Part shown: piece after piece, positions 27,463-37,285 of the stretch
How positions within the stretch are numbered: position 1 is the stretch's first letter
Layout: every line of letters starts with the position of its first letter
DNA from: JALYOK01 sp963840785
Lineage (GTDB): Bacteria > Pseudomonadota > Gammaproteobacteria > Burkholderiales > JALYOK01
NCBI GenBank assembly: GCA_963840785.1
Contig: CAWJAF010000013.1
Coordinates: forward strand, 62,001 to 126,000
Length of the DNA stretch: 64,000 nt
Reading direction: 5' to 3'
Notes under the pieces: model-generated
The model's database searches: none
What the model was told of the DNA's origin: nothing
The model's input: only the letters and a program-made list of their open reading frames with translations
Program-made: the position numbers and the translations under genes

Positions 27463-29856
27463 ATGAAACGAGTTAAGAATTTTTTTTCACGAGTTTTTAA
27501 TCAGTTATTAAAATCCTACGACGCTGAAGAGCACGTAGCCGGAGAATTTCGGGCCGAGCAAATTCGCGCCGTTCTAAGATTTACGCCCCTCGCCATTCTG
27601 GCGAATCTTTTCAACATCAGCGTTATTTGCTGGACCTTTCGGGACCACCCCAAGCTTCCTTTGCTTTTCGTTTGGGCGGCAATCGTCGCGATTTGCGTCG
27701 TCGGCTGGTTAGGACCTTGGCGCGCAATGCGACGCGGACACATTCATCGTTCCGTTTCGTCACGCGCGATCAAACGCGCCACACACAATGCGGCCATACT
27801 CGCAGCCGTCTGGGGCGCGTTACCGATGCTGATGTTTTCCGGTGGGGACGACCATACACAACTCGTCGTCACCGTCATTACCACTGGCATGATTTGCGCC
27901 GGCGGCTTCGCGCTTGCGATGGTACCCAGCGCCGGCTTAATCTACGTCGTGATTTTATCGCTCGGGTGTTTCATCGGCATGGTTTTGGATGGCGTTGGTA
28001 AACATCTCGATTTAGTTGCGCTACTTTTAACCTATTCGCTGATCGTTTGCGGCTCGGTGGTATCAAGCGCGCGGACGTTTGGCGCGCGCATGATGGCGGA
28101 GGCGAAGGCCGCACATCAGCAGCAAGTGGTCGGGTTACTGCTCAATGACTTCGAATCGCACGCCAGCGACTGGCTATGGGAAATCGACAACCAGGGCTAT
28201 ATAAAGCATACGTCAACGCGTGTGATCGAATTTTTTAGTTTGACGCGTCCAACGTTACGGCAACGAAAATTCATCGATTATTTTGGATTTGCACAAGACG
28301 ATATCGACAGTCATGAAAATACCAACGTCGATAAATTTCGCGAACGCCTGGCGAGCTACACACCGTTTCGCGATCTATGGGTGCCCGTGATCGTCAAAGG
28401 GGAACGCCGCTGGTGGTCAATGACGGCAAAACCGTTGATGGATGCAAACGGGAAAATGACCGGCTGGCGTGGTGTCGGCTCTGACGTAACGCAACAGCGT
28501 CACGCTGACATTGAAATGCATCGCCTTGCGAATGTTGATTCCTTGACCGGTTTGGCGAATCGTCACCAATTCCGCAAACAGCTTGTACTACTGGCCCAAG
28601 ACGGTGCTTCGTCAAGGCCCGTTTCTGCGCTGTTCTACCTCGATTTGGACAACTTCAAATATATTAATGACTCTCTGGGCCATGGCGGCGGCGATCGAGT
28701 ATTGCAAATGGTCGCTACACGTCTTTCACAGCAAACGAGGCGCGGCGATTTGTTGGCGCGTCTGGGCGGCGATGAGTTCGCGCTCATCAGTTACAACGCG
28801 GATCCCGAACGGATCGCGCAACGATTGCTGGACGCTTTTCACGCGCCCTTCTTAGTCGATGGCGTCAATCTGCAAGTGAGTAGCAGCATTGGTATCGCGT
28901 TATCGCCAGCGTTTGGCAGCGACCCAGATGCCTTACTGAAAAATGCCGACATGGCGCTTTATGCAGCAAAGTCGAGCGGGCGAAATGCCTATCGATTTTT
29001 CGATGCCAACATGGGCGCACATGTCCAAGAGCGTTTGTCCATGCTAAATGAGTTGCACGAAATTGTGAAACAACTCAACGGTGATGCATGGCCGTCGGCG
29101 CAACCGTTTCCATTCCAACTCTTTTTTCAACCGCAATTGCGGCTAAGCAATTCCCGCATCGTCGGGATGGAAGCGCTGTTGCGATGGAACCACATCGAGC
29201 GCGGCATGATTCCACCGACGACCTTCATTCCCTTGCTTGAGGAATCCGGGCTCATCGTGCCGCTGGGCGCATGGGTGTTGCGCGAAGCGTGCCGCCAAGC
29301 TATGACTTGGCCTGATCAACAAACAGTTGCGGTGAACGTGTCGGCCGTTCAATTCGCGCATGGCAGCGTGGTCGAGGCGGTTAGCGACGCTTTAAGCAAA
29401 ACCGGGTTGCCACCGCATCGGCTTGAACTTGAAATCACGGAATCGTTATTGATGCAAGACAGCAGCAATGCCAGCGACGCGCTCAAGCAATTGCGCGCAC
29501 TCGGCGTGCGCATCGCGCTTGACGATTTCGGCACCGGATATTCTTCGCTCGCCTACTTGCGGCGGTATGAATTCGACAAACTAAAAATCGAGCAATCTTT
29601 CATTTCATCGCTTGGCGAAGTTCCCAGTGCGCACGCCATCGTTCGGGCGATCATCGCACTTGCGAACGCGTTGAATCTCGAAACAACCGCCGAAGGAATC
29701 GAAACCGCGCAACAAGCAGAAACGCTACGGCAGATCGGATGCATGAACGCACAAGGTTATTACTTTGGCGTACCGATGCCGGCCGAAGAAGTTGCATCAT
29801 TTTTTCTTCGCCACGCCCCTGAAACAAAGTCCGCAGCTTCCATTACCAACCACTAA
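27463..29856 (+). CDS. membrane PAS-GGDEF-EAL cyclic-di-GMP protein
   Basis: A 797-residue protein with an N-terminal membrane region of about five or six helices (residues 40-200), a PAS domain (SDWLWEIDNQGYI ... WRGVGSDVTQQ), GGDEF at about 435-439 (ARLGGDEFALIS, with RxxD I-site RRGD) and EAL beginning near 570 (GMEALLRWNHIERG, DDFGTGYSSLAYL). Both catalytic motifs are complete, so it may be bifunctional; such proteins are often net phosphodiesterases activated by GTP. It differs from the other GGDEF/EAL protein of the window in having an integral-membrane instead of periplasmic sensor. It appears to be monocistronic. Confidence 0.9.
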   Translation: MKRVKNFFSRVFNQLLKSYDAEEHVAGEFRAEQIRAVLRFTPLAILANLFNISVICWTFRDHPKLPLLFVWAAIVAICVVGWLGPWRAMRRGHIHRSVSSRAIKRATHNAAILAAVWGALPMLMFSGGDDHTQLVVTVITTGMICAGGFALAMVPSAGLIYVVILSLGCFIGMVLDGVGKHLDLVALLLTYSLIVCGSVVSSARTFGARMMAEAKAAHQQQVVGLLLNDFESHASDWLWEIDNQGYIKHTSTRVIEFFSLTRPTLRQRKFIDYFGFAQDDIDSHENTNVDKFRERLASYTPFRDLWVPVIVKGERRWWSMTAKPLMDANGKMTGWRGVGSDVTQQRHADIEMHRLANVDSLTGLANRHQFRKQLVLLAQDGASSRPVSALFYLDLDNFKYINDSLGHGGGDRVLQMVATRLSQQTRRGDLLARLGGDEFALISYNADPERIAQRLLDAFHAPFLVDGVNLQVSSSIGIALSPAFGSDPDALLKNADMALYAAKSSGRNAYRFFDANMGAHVQERLSMLNELHEIVKQLNGDAWPSAQPFPFQLFFQPQLRLSNSRIVGMEALLRWNHIERGMIPPTTFIPLLEESGLIVPLGAWVLREACRQAMTWPDQQTVAVNVSAVQFAHGSVVEAVSDALSKTGLPPHRLELEITESLLMQDSSNASDALKQLRALGVRIALDDFGTGYSSLAYLRRYEFDKLKIEQSFISSLGEVPSAHAIVRAIIALANALNLETTAEGIETAQQAETLRQIGCMNAQGYYFGVPMPAEEVASFFLRHAPETKSAASITNH

Positions 29857-29930
29857 CGATCTGTGCGATATTCCGTTCCGATGCTCTGTCAGCAAGTATC
29901 GGCGCGGCTTTCAGGCAATGTCACGCCAGC

Positions 29931-30800
29931 CTACACTGCCATCGGCAATGTCGCATCGGGTGCCCACTCAGATAGCGACGCATCATAAAGCTGCACGTTC
30001 TGATGCCCAAGCATCGTCAGCAACAGCGTCGCGCTCGACGCAGCGATGCCGCCACCGCAATAGGTAATCACGCGTGGTTTGGCTAACGCATCGGCGAATT
30101 GCTCGCGCAATACTTCCGCCGATTTGAACTCGTTGTTCGCATCGACAACATTCACTGCGGCGATATTGATGCTGCCCTTGATGTGCCCCAGCCGACCGTA
30201 AACCGCGCCGCCTGTGCCGGCATGTTGGTCTGGCCGCAACGCATTCAGCGTACAAATATCGCCGGCGCCGATTGCCGCCAATACGTCTTCTTTGTTGGCA
30301 ACGTGGCCATCGCGCATTGTTGCCGTGAATGATAATTGGCTCGAGAGACGCGCCGGTCCTTGCTCGACAGCATGCCCCTCACGCGACCACTTTTGAAATC
30401 CGCCGTTTAATACCGCCGCATTGTCGTGACCGAATACGCGCAACATCCACCACAAACGCGTCGCCCACCAATGATTCGCCGTCGAATAAAGAATGACTTT
30501 GGTCTCGTCGCCGACACCCAGTTTGCCAATCGCGTCCGCGAAGTGCTCCGGCGTGGGCAGCATGAAATGGAGATGATGATTTTTGTCGGAAAGGTCACTA
30601 TCGATATTGGCGAATCCCGCGCCGAGGATGTGGCCCTTCTCAAAATCCCAGCGACCGGAAACGACGTCGTACGGCCCACCTCGCGTCGGCGCCATCAAGT
30701 GCGTTGTGCAATCGAGCACGCGGACGCTGGGGTCGTCTAAATGCGCGGCAAGCCACTCAGTCTCAACGATAAACTCCGGATGCAAAAATCCCATTGTCAT
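29931..30800 (-). CDS. sulfurtransferase (rhodanese, SseA-like)
   Basis: Two rhodanese domains in about 290 residues. The start is set at 30800 after TTAGGAGG; an ATG 18 bases upstream lacks a site. The N-terminal domain contains RVLDCTTHL and YDVVSGRWDFEKGHI, and the C-terminal catalytic loop is TYCGGGIAASS, with the active cysteine in a CGGGIAA loop close to the CGSGVTA of mercaptopyruvate sulfurtransferases. It moves sulfane sulfur from 3-mercaptopyruvate or thiosulfate to an acceptor. A palindromic repeat element lies right next to its start, so the promoter must be within or beyond that element. Confidence 0.85.
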   Translation of the reverse strand: MTMGFLHPEFIVETEWLAAHLDDPSVRVLDCTTHLMAPTRGGPYDVVSGRWDFEKGHILGAGFANIDSDLSDKNHHLHFMLPTPEHFADAIGKLGVGDETKVILYSTANHWWATRLWWMLRVFGHDNAAVLNGGFQKWSREGHAVEQGPARLSSQLSFTATMRDGHVANKEDVLAAIGAGDICTLNALRPDQHAGTGGAVYGRLGHIKGSINIAAVNVVDANNEFKSAEVLREQFADALAKPRVITYCGGGIAASSATLLLTMLGHQNVQLYDASLSEWAPDATLPMAV

Positions 30801-30812
30801 GTTTCCTCCTAA

Positions 30813-30890
30813 TGTCATCCTGAACGAAGTGATGGATCTGCTTGTGCTTTTTTACCGATGAAAAAGCAGATTCTTCGCCTTGCTCGGAAC
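30813..30890. repeat. degenerate copy of the TGTCATCCTGA intergenic repeat
   Basis: It starts TGTCATCCTGAACGAAG and is followed by a partly complementary half containing AAAAAGCAGATTCTTCG. It is a decayed member of the family seen intact at 52339-52418 and, in another version, at 32620-32719. Confidence 0.6.
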
Positions 30891-31005
30891 GAAAATTCTA
30901 AAAGTTTTCGCGCAAAGCTAATGTTAGCAAAACTTTGCCGCGTTTAAAATATCAGCTTGCCCATGCTACCATTGCGCGAAGAAAATTTACGGAGAAAATC
31001 GAATC

Positions 31006-31660
31006 ATGAATCGCCCCACTCAAGCCACCATTCAAGCATTCCGCGAGGTCGCGAAATGTTACAGCGCATCGTGTGTTTTCGCCGACGTGCAAAGTCGCAG
31101 CAATGTCATGCACAGCGGCATCAAGCCGATTTTCCCGGGGAAATTGGTCGGCGTCGCACTTACGGTACGGTTGTCCGCAGGAGATTTGCAAGACCCGCTC
31201 GCCGCACTGGAAATCGCGCAGCCGGGCGATGTGATCGTCGTCGACGCTTTCGGCGAAACCGAGACATCTGTTTGGGGCGGGCTGATGGGTGCCCTGTGCA
31301 TGCAGCGCGGCGTTGCCGGCGCGGTCATCGATGGCGCCGGGTCGCGACATTGATGAACTGCGCGATTTGAAATTTCAGATTTACACGCGCGCCATCACCG
31401 CGCGCGGCACGCACACCATGTTTTCCGGCCGTAAAAGCGATGTCGCCGTCAATGTCCCGATCACCTGCGGCGGCGTGATCGTCGAGCCGGGTGACATGAT
31501 CGTCGCCGACGAAATCGGCGTGACTGTTATCCCAAACGCCAAGCTCGATGAAGTGCTTAAGCTCGCGCGCGAGCAAGCGGAGCGCGAAGAATTTACAAGA
31601 CGCGAAATTGCTAAAGGTAAAACTGTCGAGCAATTGCTTGCTGAGTTCGGACGCATCTAA
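31006..31660 (+). CDS. RraA-family aldolase/decarboxylase-like protein, frameshifted
   Basis: The first frame (to 31353) has the RraA-type motifs QPGDVIVVDAFGET and GGLMGALCMQRGVAGAVIDG. It then leaves the family, while the other frame continues RDIDELRDL and GGVIVEPGDMIVADEIGVTV and ends in LAEFGRI. Removing one G from the GGG at 31339-31341 joins them as VIDGAGRDIDELRDL, the expected family sequence. The combined protein has about 218 residues. RraA relatives include 4-hydroxy-4-methyl-2-oxoglutarate aldolase and oxaloacetate decarboxylase, with a metal bound near the conserved R-D pair, as well as the RNase E inhibitor. The sugar-acid genes just downstream favour an aldolase or decarboxylase role. 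Confidence 0.8.
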
Positions 31661-31664
31661 CGCG

Positions 31665-32602
31665 ATGTCGTTGATCGCCCTGGACTGGGGCACCACATCG
31701 CTACGTGCCTATTTAATCGACGCAAACGGCAAGGTGCTTGAACGCAGATCCGCTCCACTGGGAATTCTCAAAGTACTCGACAATAACTTCGACGCCGCGT
31801 TTGAGGAAATATGCGGCTCATGGCTCAATAACGACCTGGAAATCGCGCCGCTACGAGGTGGCCTGGCGCTATTGGCTTCTGGCATGATCGGCAGCCGCCA
31901 AGGCTGGCTCGAGGCGCCCTATGTACCCTGCCCTGCCACGATCGATGAAATCGCGAAACATTTGGTTTCGCTATCAACGAAAAATGGACGACGCGTTGCA
32001 ATCGTCCCCGGCATTCGAACCAGAAAATTCCACCGGCGTTCCCGATGTTATTCGCGGGGAAGAGACGCAAATTTTCGGCGCGCTCGATACCGGCAACGCC
32101 GATCGATTGTTTGTACTGCCCGGCACCCATAGCAAATGGGCTCGAGTTAAAAACAAGCGCATCGAACATTTTGCGACGTTCATGACCGGCGAAGTCTTCG
32201 CGATTTTGTGCGAACACAGTATTCTCGGCCGCACCATGAAAGGTAGCGCCGACGATGCGGAAAGTTTCAAGCAAGGTTTCGCCTATGCGATGAATGAACA
32301 GGTGAATGGTGCCGGATTATTGCAGCAATTATTCAGCGCCCGCACCCTCGCATTGTTCAATCGAGTGCCCGGAGAAGCGCTCCACGCTTACCTCTCCGGC
32401 CTGTTAATTGGTCAGCGAAATACTCGGCGCGCTGGCATTATTCGGTAGGGAAAATGAAATTACGATAATTGCGGAACCGGCGTTGGCGGCGCGTTATCAG
32501 CGCGCGTTCAGTTTCGCAAAAATCTCTGCGCGCGTGGCCGATGAAAGTGTAACGGCGACAGGGTTGTTTCGAATTGCCCAGGCGGCGAGAATTTTAAAAT
32601 GA
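31665..32602 (+). CDS. dgoK: 2-dehydro-3-deoxygalactonokinase, two frameshifts
   Basis: The start ATG is four bases after the RraA-like stop. The N-terminus MSLIALDWGTTSLRAYLID is the phosphate-1 motif of the DgoK branch of sugar kinases, and SGMIGSRQGWLEAPY and FVLPGTHSKW are also family hallmarks. The frame breaks near 32021-32027 (the shifted frame continues ENSTGVPDVIRGEETQIFG) and near 32413 (it continues SEILGALALFGREN). Each break is repaired by removing one base, giving about 312 residues, the usual length. The enzyme phosphorylates 2-keto-3-deoxygalactonate in the De Ley-Doudoroff route. The aldolase that uses its product is the next gene. Confidence 0.85.
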
Positions 32603-32619
32603 CGGCGATCACCAAGACT

Positions 32620-32719
32620 TGTCATTCTGAGCGCAGAGAAGCATCTGCTTTATCCGCCAACAGAAAACAGATCCTCCACGGAGTTTACCCTCGAGCATAG
32701 CGAAGGGTTCAGGATGACA
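32620..32719. repeat. intergenic palindromic repeat between dgoK and the aldolase gene
   Basis: Begins TGTCATTCTGAGCGCAG and ends with GGGTTCAGGATGACA, forming imperfect inverted arms of about 25 bases around a longer centre. It belongs to the same family as the element at 52339-52418. Confidence 0.7.
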
Positions 32720-32730
32720 TTAAATTAGCT

Positions 32731-33373
32731 ATGAACCCACTTTCACACTATCTATCACCGCTACCTCTAGTCGCAATCTTGCGCGGAATTAGGCCCGACG
32801 AAGCAATTCCGGTGGCCGAAATTCTTTACGAACTCGGTTTCAGAATCATCGAAGTTCCCCTTAAACTCGCCGCAGCCGTTCGACAGCATCGCCGCTATCG
32901 CCAAACGCCTTGGCAATGACGCGCTAATCGGCGCCGGCACAGTTATGACGATCGACGATGTCACGCGCGTTCGCGATGCGGGCGGCAAGCTTATCGTGAT
33001 GCCGCACAGCGACGGTGAAATTATTCGCACGGCGAAACAGCACAACATGATTTGCACGCCGGGTATTGCCACGCCTACCGAAGGGTTCGCGGCGCTCGCC
33101 GCCGGTGCCGACGGACTAAAACTATTTCCCGCAGAAATGCTGACGCCCAAGGTGGTGAAGGCGTTACGCGCAGTGTTTCCGAAAGATACGGTCATGATTC
33201 CCGTCGGCGGTATCGCGCCCGAGGCAATGACCGGTTTTTGGAACGCCGGAGCCAGCGGATTTGGTTTGGGTTCGGCGTTGTATCGCCCGGGGATAGCTGT
33301 TGCGGACCTCAGAACGAACGCCACGAAATTCGTTCAAGCGTTCGAATCTCTGCCAAAGCGAACGTCGGCTTAA
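32731..33373 (+). CDS. dgoA: 2-dehydro-3-deoxy-6-phosphogalactonate aldolase, frameshifted
   Basis: The N-terminus (LPLVAILRGIRPDEAIPVAEIL, IIEVPL) is characteristic of KDPG/KDPGal aldolases, with the general-base Glu in GFRIIEVPL. The first frame ends at 32919. Removing one A from AAA at 32863-32865 restores NSPQPFDSIAAIAKRLG and reads through GAGTVMTIDDV, PGIATPTEGFAALAAGADGL and the Schiff-base lysine in LKLFPAE. The joined protein is about 213 residues, a normal family length. It cleaves the phosphorylated sugar acid to pyruvate and glyceraldehyde 3-phosphate. It pairs with the kinase upstream, although a repeat element separates them. Confidence 0.87.
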
Positions 33374-33505
33374 ATTCAGCGCATCGCTGAGATGCCGCGT
33401 CAATAATGGCTCTACAAGATGCCATCGCCAAACGGCACGCTGGTATTGGCTACTGGCACGATGACTTTTTAAGCCGCATAGCGCATCCGACTTATAATCC
33501 CATTC

Positions 33506-35266
33506 ATGGAACGCGCCAATCCCATCATTGATTCCACCGTCGCCTACGCCGTTGCGCGCGCGTTGCTGGACGGTTTCGACAAACACTACCGGATTTTTCA
33601 GGAAACCAGCAAGGCTGCGAAAGACCGCTTTGACCATGGCGATTGGGCGGTTGGGCAAAAAGCGAATCGCGATCGAATCATGTTTTACGATCAGCGCGTT
33701 AAGGAGTCCGTCGAATTTCTTCAGCAAGAATTTAATGCCGAGGCGCTGGGCTCCGATTGGCAACAGATCAAACTCAACTATATCGGGCTACTGACTAATC
33801 ATAAGCAACCCGAGCTTGCCGAGAGTTTTTTCAATTCCGTTTGCTGCAGCATTTTGCATCGCACTTATTTTCATAACGATTACATTTTCGTGCGACCCGC
33901 GATTTCCACTGAGCACATGGATTCAGAGCCGCCCGCTTACCGTTGTTACTATCCGCGTAAATTTGGCCTTCGTGATGCCCTGGCGCAAATCGTCTCAGAT
34001 TTTTCGTTGCAGCGGCCATTTGAAAATCTGAAACGCGATCTACGCAGCGTTTTGCACGTTTGGCGCAGGCAATTTCCGCGTCCGTTTTATTTGGAAGCGA
34101 ATCACCAGATTCAAGTATTGAGTTCGCTTTTTTATCGGAATAAAGGCGCCTATTTAGTCGGCAAGATAGTCAACGGCAATCAAGAGACACCCTTTGCAAT
34201 TCCGATTCTGCACAATCAGACCGGCAAACTGTACCTCGATACGGTGCTGATTAGCCGCTACCATTTAGATATTTTATTTAGTTCCTATCGAGCCTATTTT
34301 ATGGTCGATATGGAAGTGCCGTCTGCCTACGTTCAGTTTTTGCGTAGCATGTTACCGAACCGTCCACGCTGGGAACTTTACACTATTCTTGGTTTGCAGA
34401 AACACGGCAAAACGCTCTTCTATCGAGATTTTTTACATCACCTCAAACATTCCAGCGACGACTTCATTATCGCGCCCGGCATCAAAGGTTTGGTGATGTT
34501 GGTGTTTACGCTGCCCTCCTACCCTTACGTGTTCAAAGTGATTCGCGATGCCGTCGCGCCGCCGAAGGATACCAATCGCGATTTAGTTAAGGGCAAGTAT
34601 TTGATGGTGAAATTGCACGATCGCGTCGGTCGCATGGCGGACACGTTAGAATATTCCGACGTCGCCTTTCCGAAGAATCGCTTCACCGCCGAACTGCTGG
34701 ACGAGTTGCATAAACTTGTGCCATCGCAATTGGAAAACGATGGCCCGAATCTTGTGATCAAGCATCTATACATCGAACGCCGCATGATCCCATTAAACAT
34801 TTATCTCGACGAAGCGGACGACAAAGAGCGCGATCACGCCTTGCTTGAATATGGCCGCGCATTAAAGCAACTCGCCGCCGCCAATATTTTTGCCGGCGAT
34901 TTGCTTTACAAAAATTTTGGCGTCACGCGCTACGGCCGCGTCGTATTTTACGACTACGACGAAATCGATTACCTGACAAATTGCAATTTTCGTCGCATTC
35001 CCGCACCGCGTAACGATGAAGACGAGTTGTCGGCCGAGCCCTGGTACCCGGTTGCGCAGAACGATATTTTTCCAGAGGAATTCGCGCGATTCCTACTCAC
35101 GGAACCTAAAGTACGCGAGCGTTTCATGGCGCATCATGCCGATTTACTCGATGCCGATTACTGGAAAGCAACGCAGGAGCGAATTTCCAAAGGCCATGTG
35201 GAGGATATTTTTCCCTACCCCGAATCGATTCGATTTTGTAATAGCGGCGCAAAAGAAGCTGATTGA
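33506..35266 (+). CDS. aceK: isocitrate dehydrogenase kinase/phosphatase
   Basis: An intact 586-residue AceK. The N-terminal regulatory half has FDKHYRIFQETSKAAKDRF and the C-terminal kinase-like half includes the ATP-loop region APGIKGLVMLVFTLPSYPYVFKVI, YIERRMIPLNIYL, and the catalytic segment FAGDLLYKNFGVTRYGRVVFYDYDEI. Length and motifs match the family. It reversibly phosphorylates isocitrate dehydrogenase, directing carbon into the glyoxylate shunt during growth on acetate, fatty acids or similar C2-yielding substrates. aceA and aceB are not in the window. The regB gene follows after about 10 bases, so the three genes aceK-regB-regA probably form one transcript. Confidence 0.95.
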   Translation: MERANPIIDSTVAYAVARALLDGFDKHYRIFQETSKAAKDRFDHGDWAVGQKANRDRIMFYDQRVKESVEFLQQEFNAEALGSDWQQIKLNYIGLLTNHKQPELAESFFNSVCCSILHRTYFHNDYIFVRPAISTEHMDSEPPAYRCYYPRKFGLRDALAQIVSDFSLQRPFENLKRDLRSVLHVWRRQFPRPFYLEANHQIQVLSSLFYRNKGAYLVGKIVNGNQETPFAIPILHNQTGKLYLDTVLISRYHLDILFSSYRAYFMVDMEVPSAYVQFLRSMLPNRPRWELYTILGLQKHGKTLFYRDFLHHLKHSSDDFIIAPGIKGLVMLVFTLPSYPYVFKVIRDAVAPPKDTNRDLVKGKYLMVKLHDRVGRMADTLEYSDVAFPKNRFTAELLDELHKLVPSQLENDGPNLVIKHLYIERRMIPLNIYLDEADDKERDHALLEYGRALKQLAAANIFAGDLLYKNFGVTRYGRVVFYDYDEIDYLTNCNFRRIPAPRNDEDELSAEPWYPVAQNDIFPEEFARFLLTEPKVRERFMAHHADLLDADYWKATQERISKGHVEDIFPYPESIRFCNSGAKEAD

Positions 35267-35275
35267 AATTCGGAC

Positions 35276-36532
35276 ATGAATAGTCACGATACCGGTCGCG
35301 TTTCCGAAGACAATTCGGTTTACGTCATGGCGTTAAGGTCAGTGTTAATTTTCGCGCTGGCCGTCGCACTATGGCTAAGTAAAGCGAAATTGGGCATCTC
35401 ACTGCCGGTCGCGCCGATACTGTTCGGCATCGGCATATTCGTATTTGCGAACGTTTGGCGAATGTTACGTTTGCATAATACTTCTCAATGGGAGCTTTTC
35501 GGGGAGCTTTGCCTCGACGTTAGCGCGTTAGGTTTTATTTTATATTTCAGCGGTGGCGTATCCAATCCGTTCGCATCGTTTTTCTTAGTCTTCCTCGCCG
35601 TCGGCGCGATGCTATTGTCCGCACGTTTGAATTGGTTGCTCGCTGCGATTGTCCTGAGCGCCTACGGATTTTTAGTTTTCAATTTTCACCCGCTCGTGCA
35701 TCGCCATGATTTTTCCGCGGTCAATAATCCTTTTTTAGATTTACACACGGTCGGGGCATGGATCACGTTCGCATTGAGCGTCGTTATTATTGCGACTTTG
35801 TTAGTGAGAATGGTCGCGAACTTACGGGAACGGGAGCGGCGCTTGGCATTCGCACGAGAAGAAAGCCTGCGCAACGAACGGGTCGTGGCGCTGGGTGTTT
35901 TTGCGGCCGGCACCGCCCATGAACTCGGTACGCCGCTCGCCACGATCGCGACAATTGCGCGGGAACTGGAGCGGCGGTTAGGTCCCTCCGCGGAAATTCA
36001 AGCGATGCTGCACTCGCTGCGTTCTCAAGTAGATGTCTGCAAGCAACATCTGACTTCATTAACGCAGAAATCCGGCGTCGAGCGGAGCGAACAGTGCGCA
36101 TTGCAGCCCGCCAACGAATTTCTTTCGGAGACGCTGCGCGATTGGCAGACCATGCGCCCGGAAGCGAAGGTCGAATTTTCTGGTTCGCCGGCGGAAACTG
36201 CGCCCAATATCATCGCCGAGGCGACCTTGAAACAAGCGCTGATCAGCGTATTGAACAATGCTGCCGATGTCTCGCCCGATAACATTGAAGTGAATGCCTC
36301 TTGGTCTGAGGACAAAATAAAACTAGACATTTTGGATAGTGGGCCCGGCATAAACGATGCCAATTTGCAGCGTATTGGACGCGTTGCCTTCAGCACAAAA
36401 GAACCCAACCATGGACTTGGCATTGGGCTGTATCTGGCACGGGTAACGTTGGAGCGCTTCGGTGGATCGCTGACATTAAACAATCGGCCGAGCGGCGGCG
36501 TAAAGGCAACCTTGCTGATCCCGGCTGTTTAA
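35276..36532 (+). CDS. regB: RegB/PrrB-type redox sensor histidine kinase
   Basis: A 418-residue kinase with about six N-terminal transmembrane helices. The periplasmic ubiquinone-binding motif known in RegB is present as GGVSNPF at 93-99. The H-box FAAGTAHELGTPLATI (His215) is the special RegB version, and Cys255 in QVDVCKQHL matches the position of the redox-active cysteine of Rhodobacter RegB. The ATPase domain has the N-box ISVLNNAADVS and the G-box LGIGLYLARVTLERFGG. It should autophosphorylate in response to reduced electron carriers and pass phosphate to the RegA-like regulator encoded next. Confidence 0.93.
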   Translation: MNSHDTGRVSEDNSVYVMALRSVLIFALAVALWLSKAKLGISLPVAPILFGIGIFVFANVWRMLRLHNTSQWELFGELCLDVSALGFILYFSGGVSNPFASFFLVFLAVGAMLLSARLNWLLAAIVLSAYGFLVFNFHPLVHRHDFSAVNNPFLDLHTVGAWITFALSVVIIATLLVRMVANLRERERRLAFAREESLRNERVVALGVFAAGTAHELGTPLATIATIARELERRLGPSAEIQAMLHSLRSQVDVCKQHLTSLTQKSGVERSEQCALQPANEFLSETLRDWQTMRPEAKVEFSGSPAETAPNIIAEATLKQALISVLNNAADVSPDNIEVNASWSEDKIKLDILDSGPGINDANLQRIGRVAFSTKEPNHGLGIGLYLARVTLERFGGSLTLNNRPSGGVKATLLIPAV

Positions 36533-36542
36533 ACAAAAACGT

Positions 36543-37084
36543 ATGCAAAAGATAACACTCAAGTTTTTGATCGTCGATGATGATTTCGCCTTCTGTCAGG
36601 CCTTGGGCTGGGCACTGGAAGGACGTGGATTCGAGGTAAATCGAGCCCATGATGTTGACACCGCATTGAAATCGCAACGATTGCGCTGCCTGACTTCGCT
36701 GTTGTCGACTTGAAGATGCCCGGTCAATCGGGCTTGACGCTTATTCCCGCGTTAAAATCGCTGAACTCAGCGATGCGGATTTTGGTTTTGACCGGCTATG
36801 CCAGCATCTCGACGGCCGTCGAAGCAATCAAACTAGGCGCGACCCACTATCTCGCGAAACCAGTCGATGCGGACGACGTATTAAAAGCTTTAGAAAAAAC
36901 ATCAGGCGATATCTCGGAGTCTCTCGTAGGTGAAGGTTTATCCGCAGCAGATATGGGGTGGGAACACCTACAAAAAGTGCTCGCGACCAATCGCGGCAAT
37001 ATTTCCGCCACCGCACGTCAACTCAACATCGACCGCCGCACATTACAACGCAAACTCGCGCGCCACCGCTCTACCGAAAGCTAG
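36543..37084 (+). CDS. regA: RegA/PrrA/ActR-type response regulator, frameshifted
   Basis: The start ATG lies 10 bases after regB. The first frame gives KFLIVDDDFAFCQALGWAL and then stops near 36711. Adding one A to the AAA run at 36669-36671 yields LKIATIALPDFAVVDLKMPG, which contains the phospho-acceptor Asp, and continues LVLTGYASISTAVEAIKLGATHYLAKP. The C-terminus is the Fis-type helix-turn-helix typical of RegA (GNISATARQLNIDRRTLQRK). The joined protein has about 180 residues, the family length. With RegB it regulates respiration, carbon fixation or other redox-linked genes in relatives; the targets here are unknown. Confidence 0.88.
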
Positions 37085-37285
37085 CACCTCGCGAATTGTC
37101 GCGTAGATAACCCACCGGTTTTGATGCTTAGACTTTGAGCGGTGCGGCAATTTGCCTCAATGTTCGAAAGCGATTTCCTTCGATACAATTTCCACATCGT
37201 TACATCTGCGTTTGATCGCCGTTACAAAATGGCCGGTCACTAAGCATATTCACAACACGGAAAACAGTTCTCGGAGAAATTAGCG

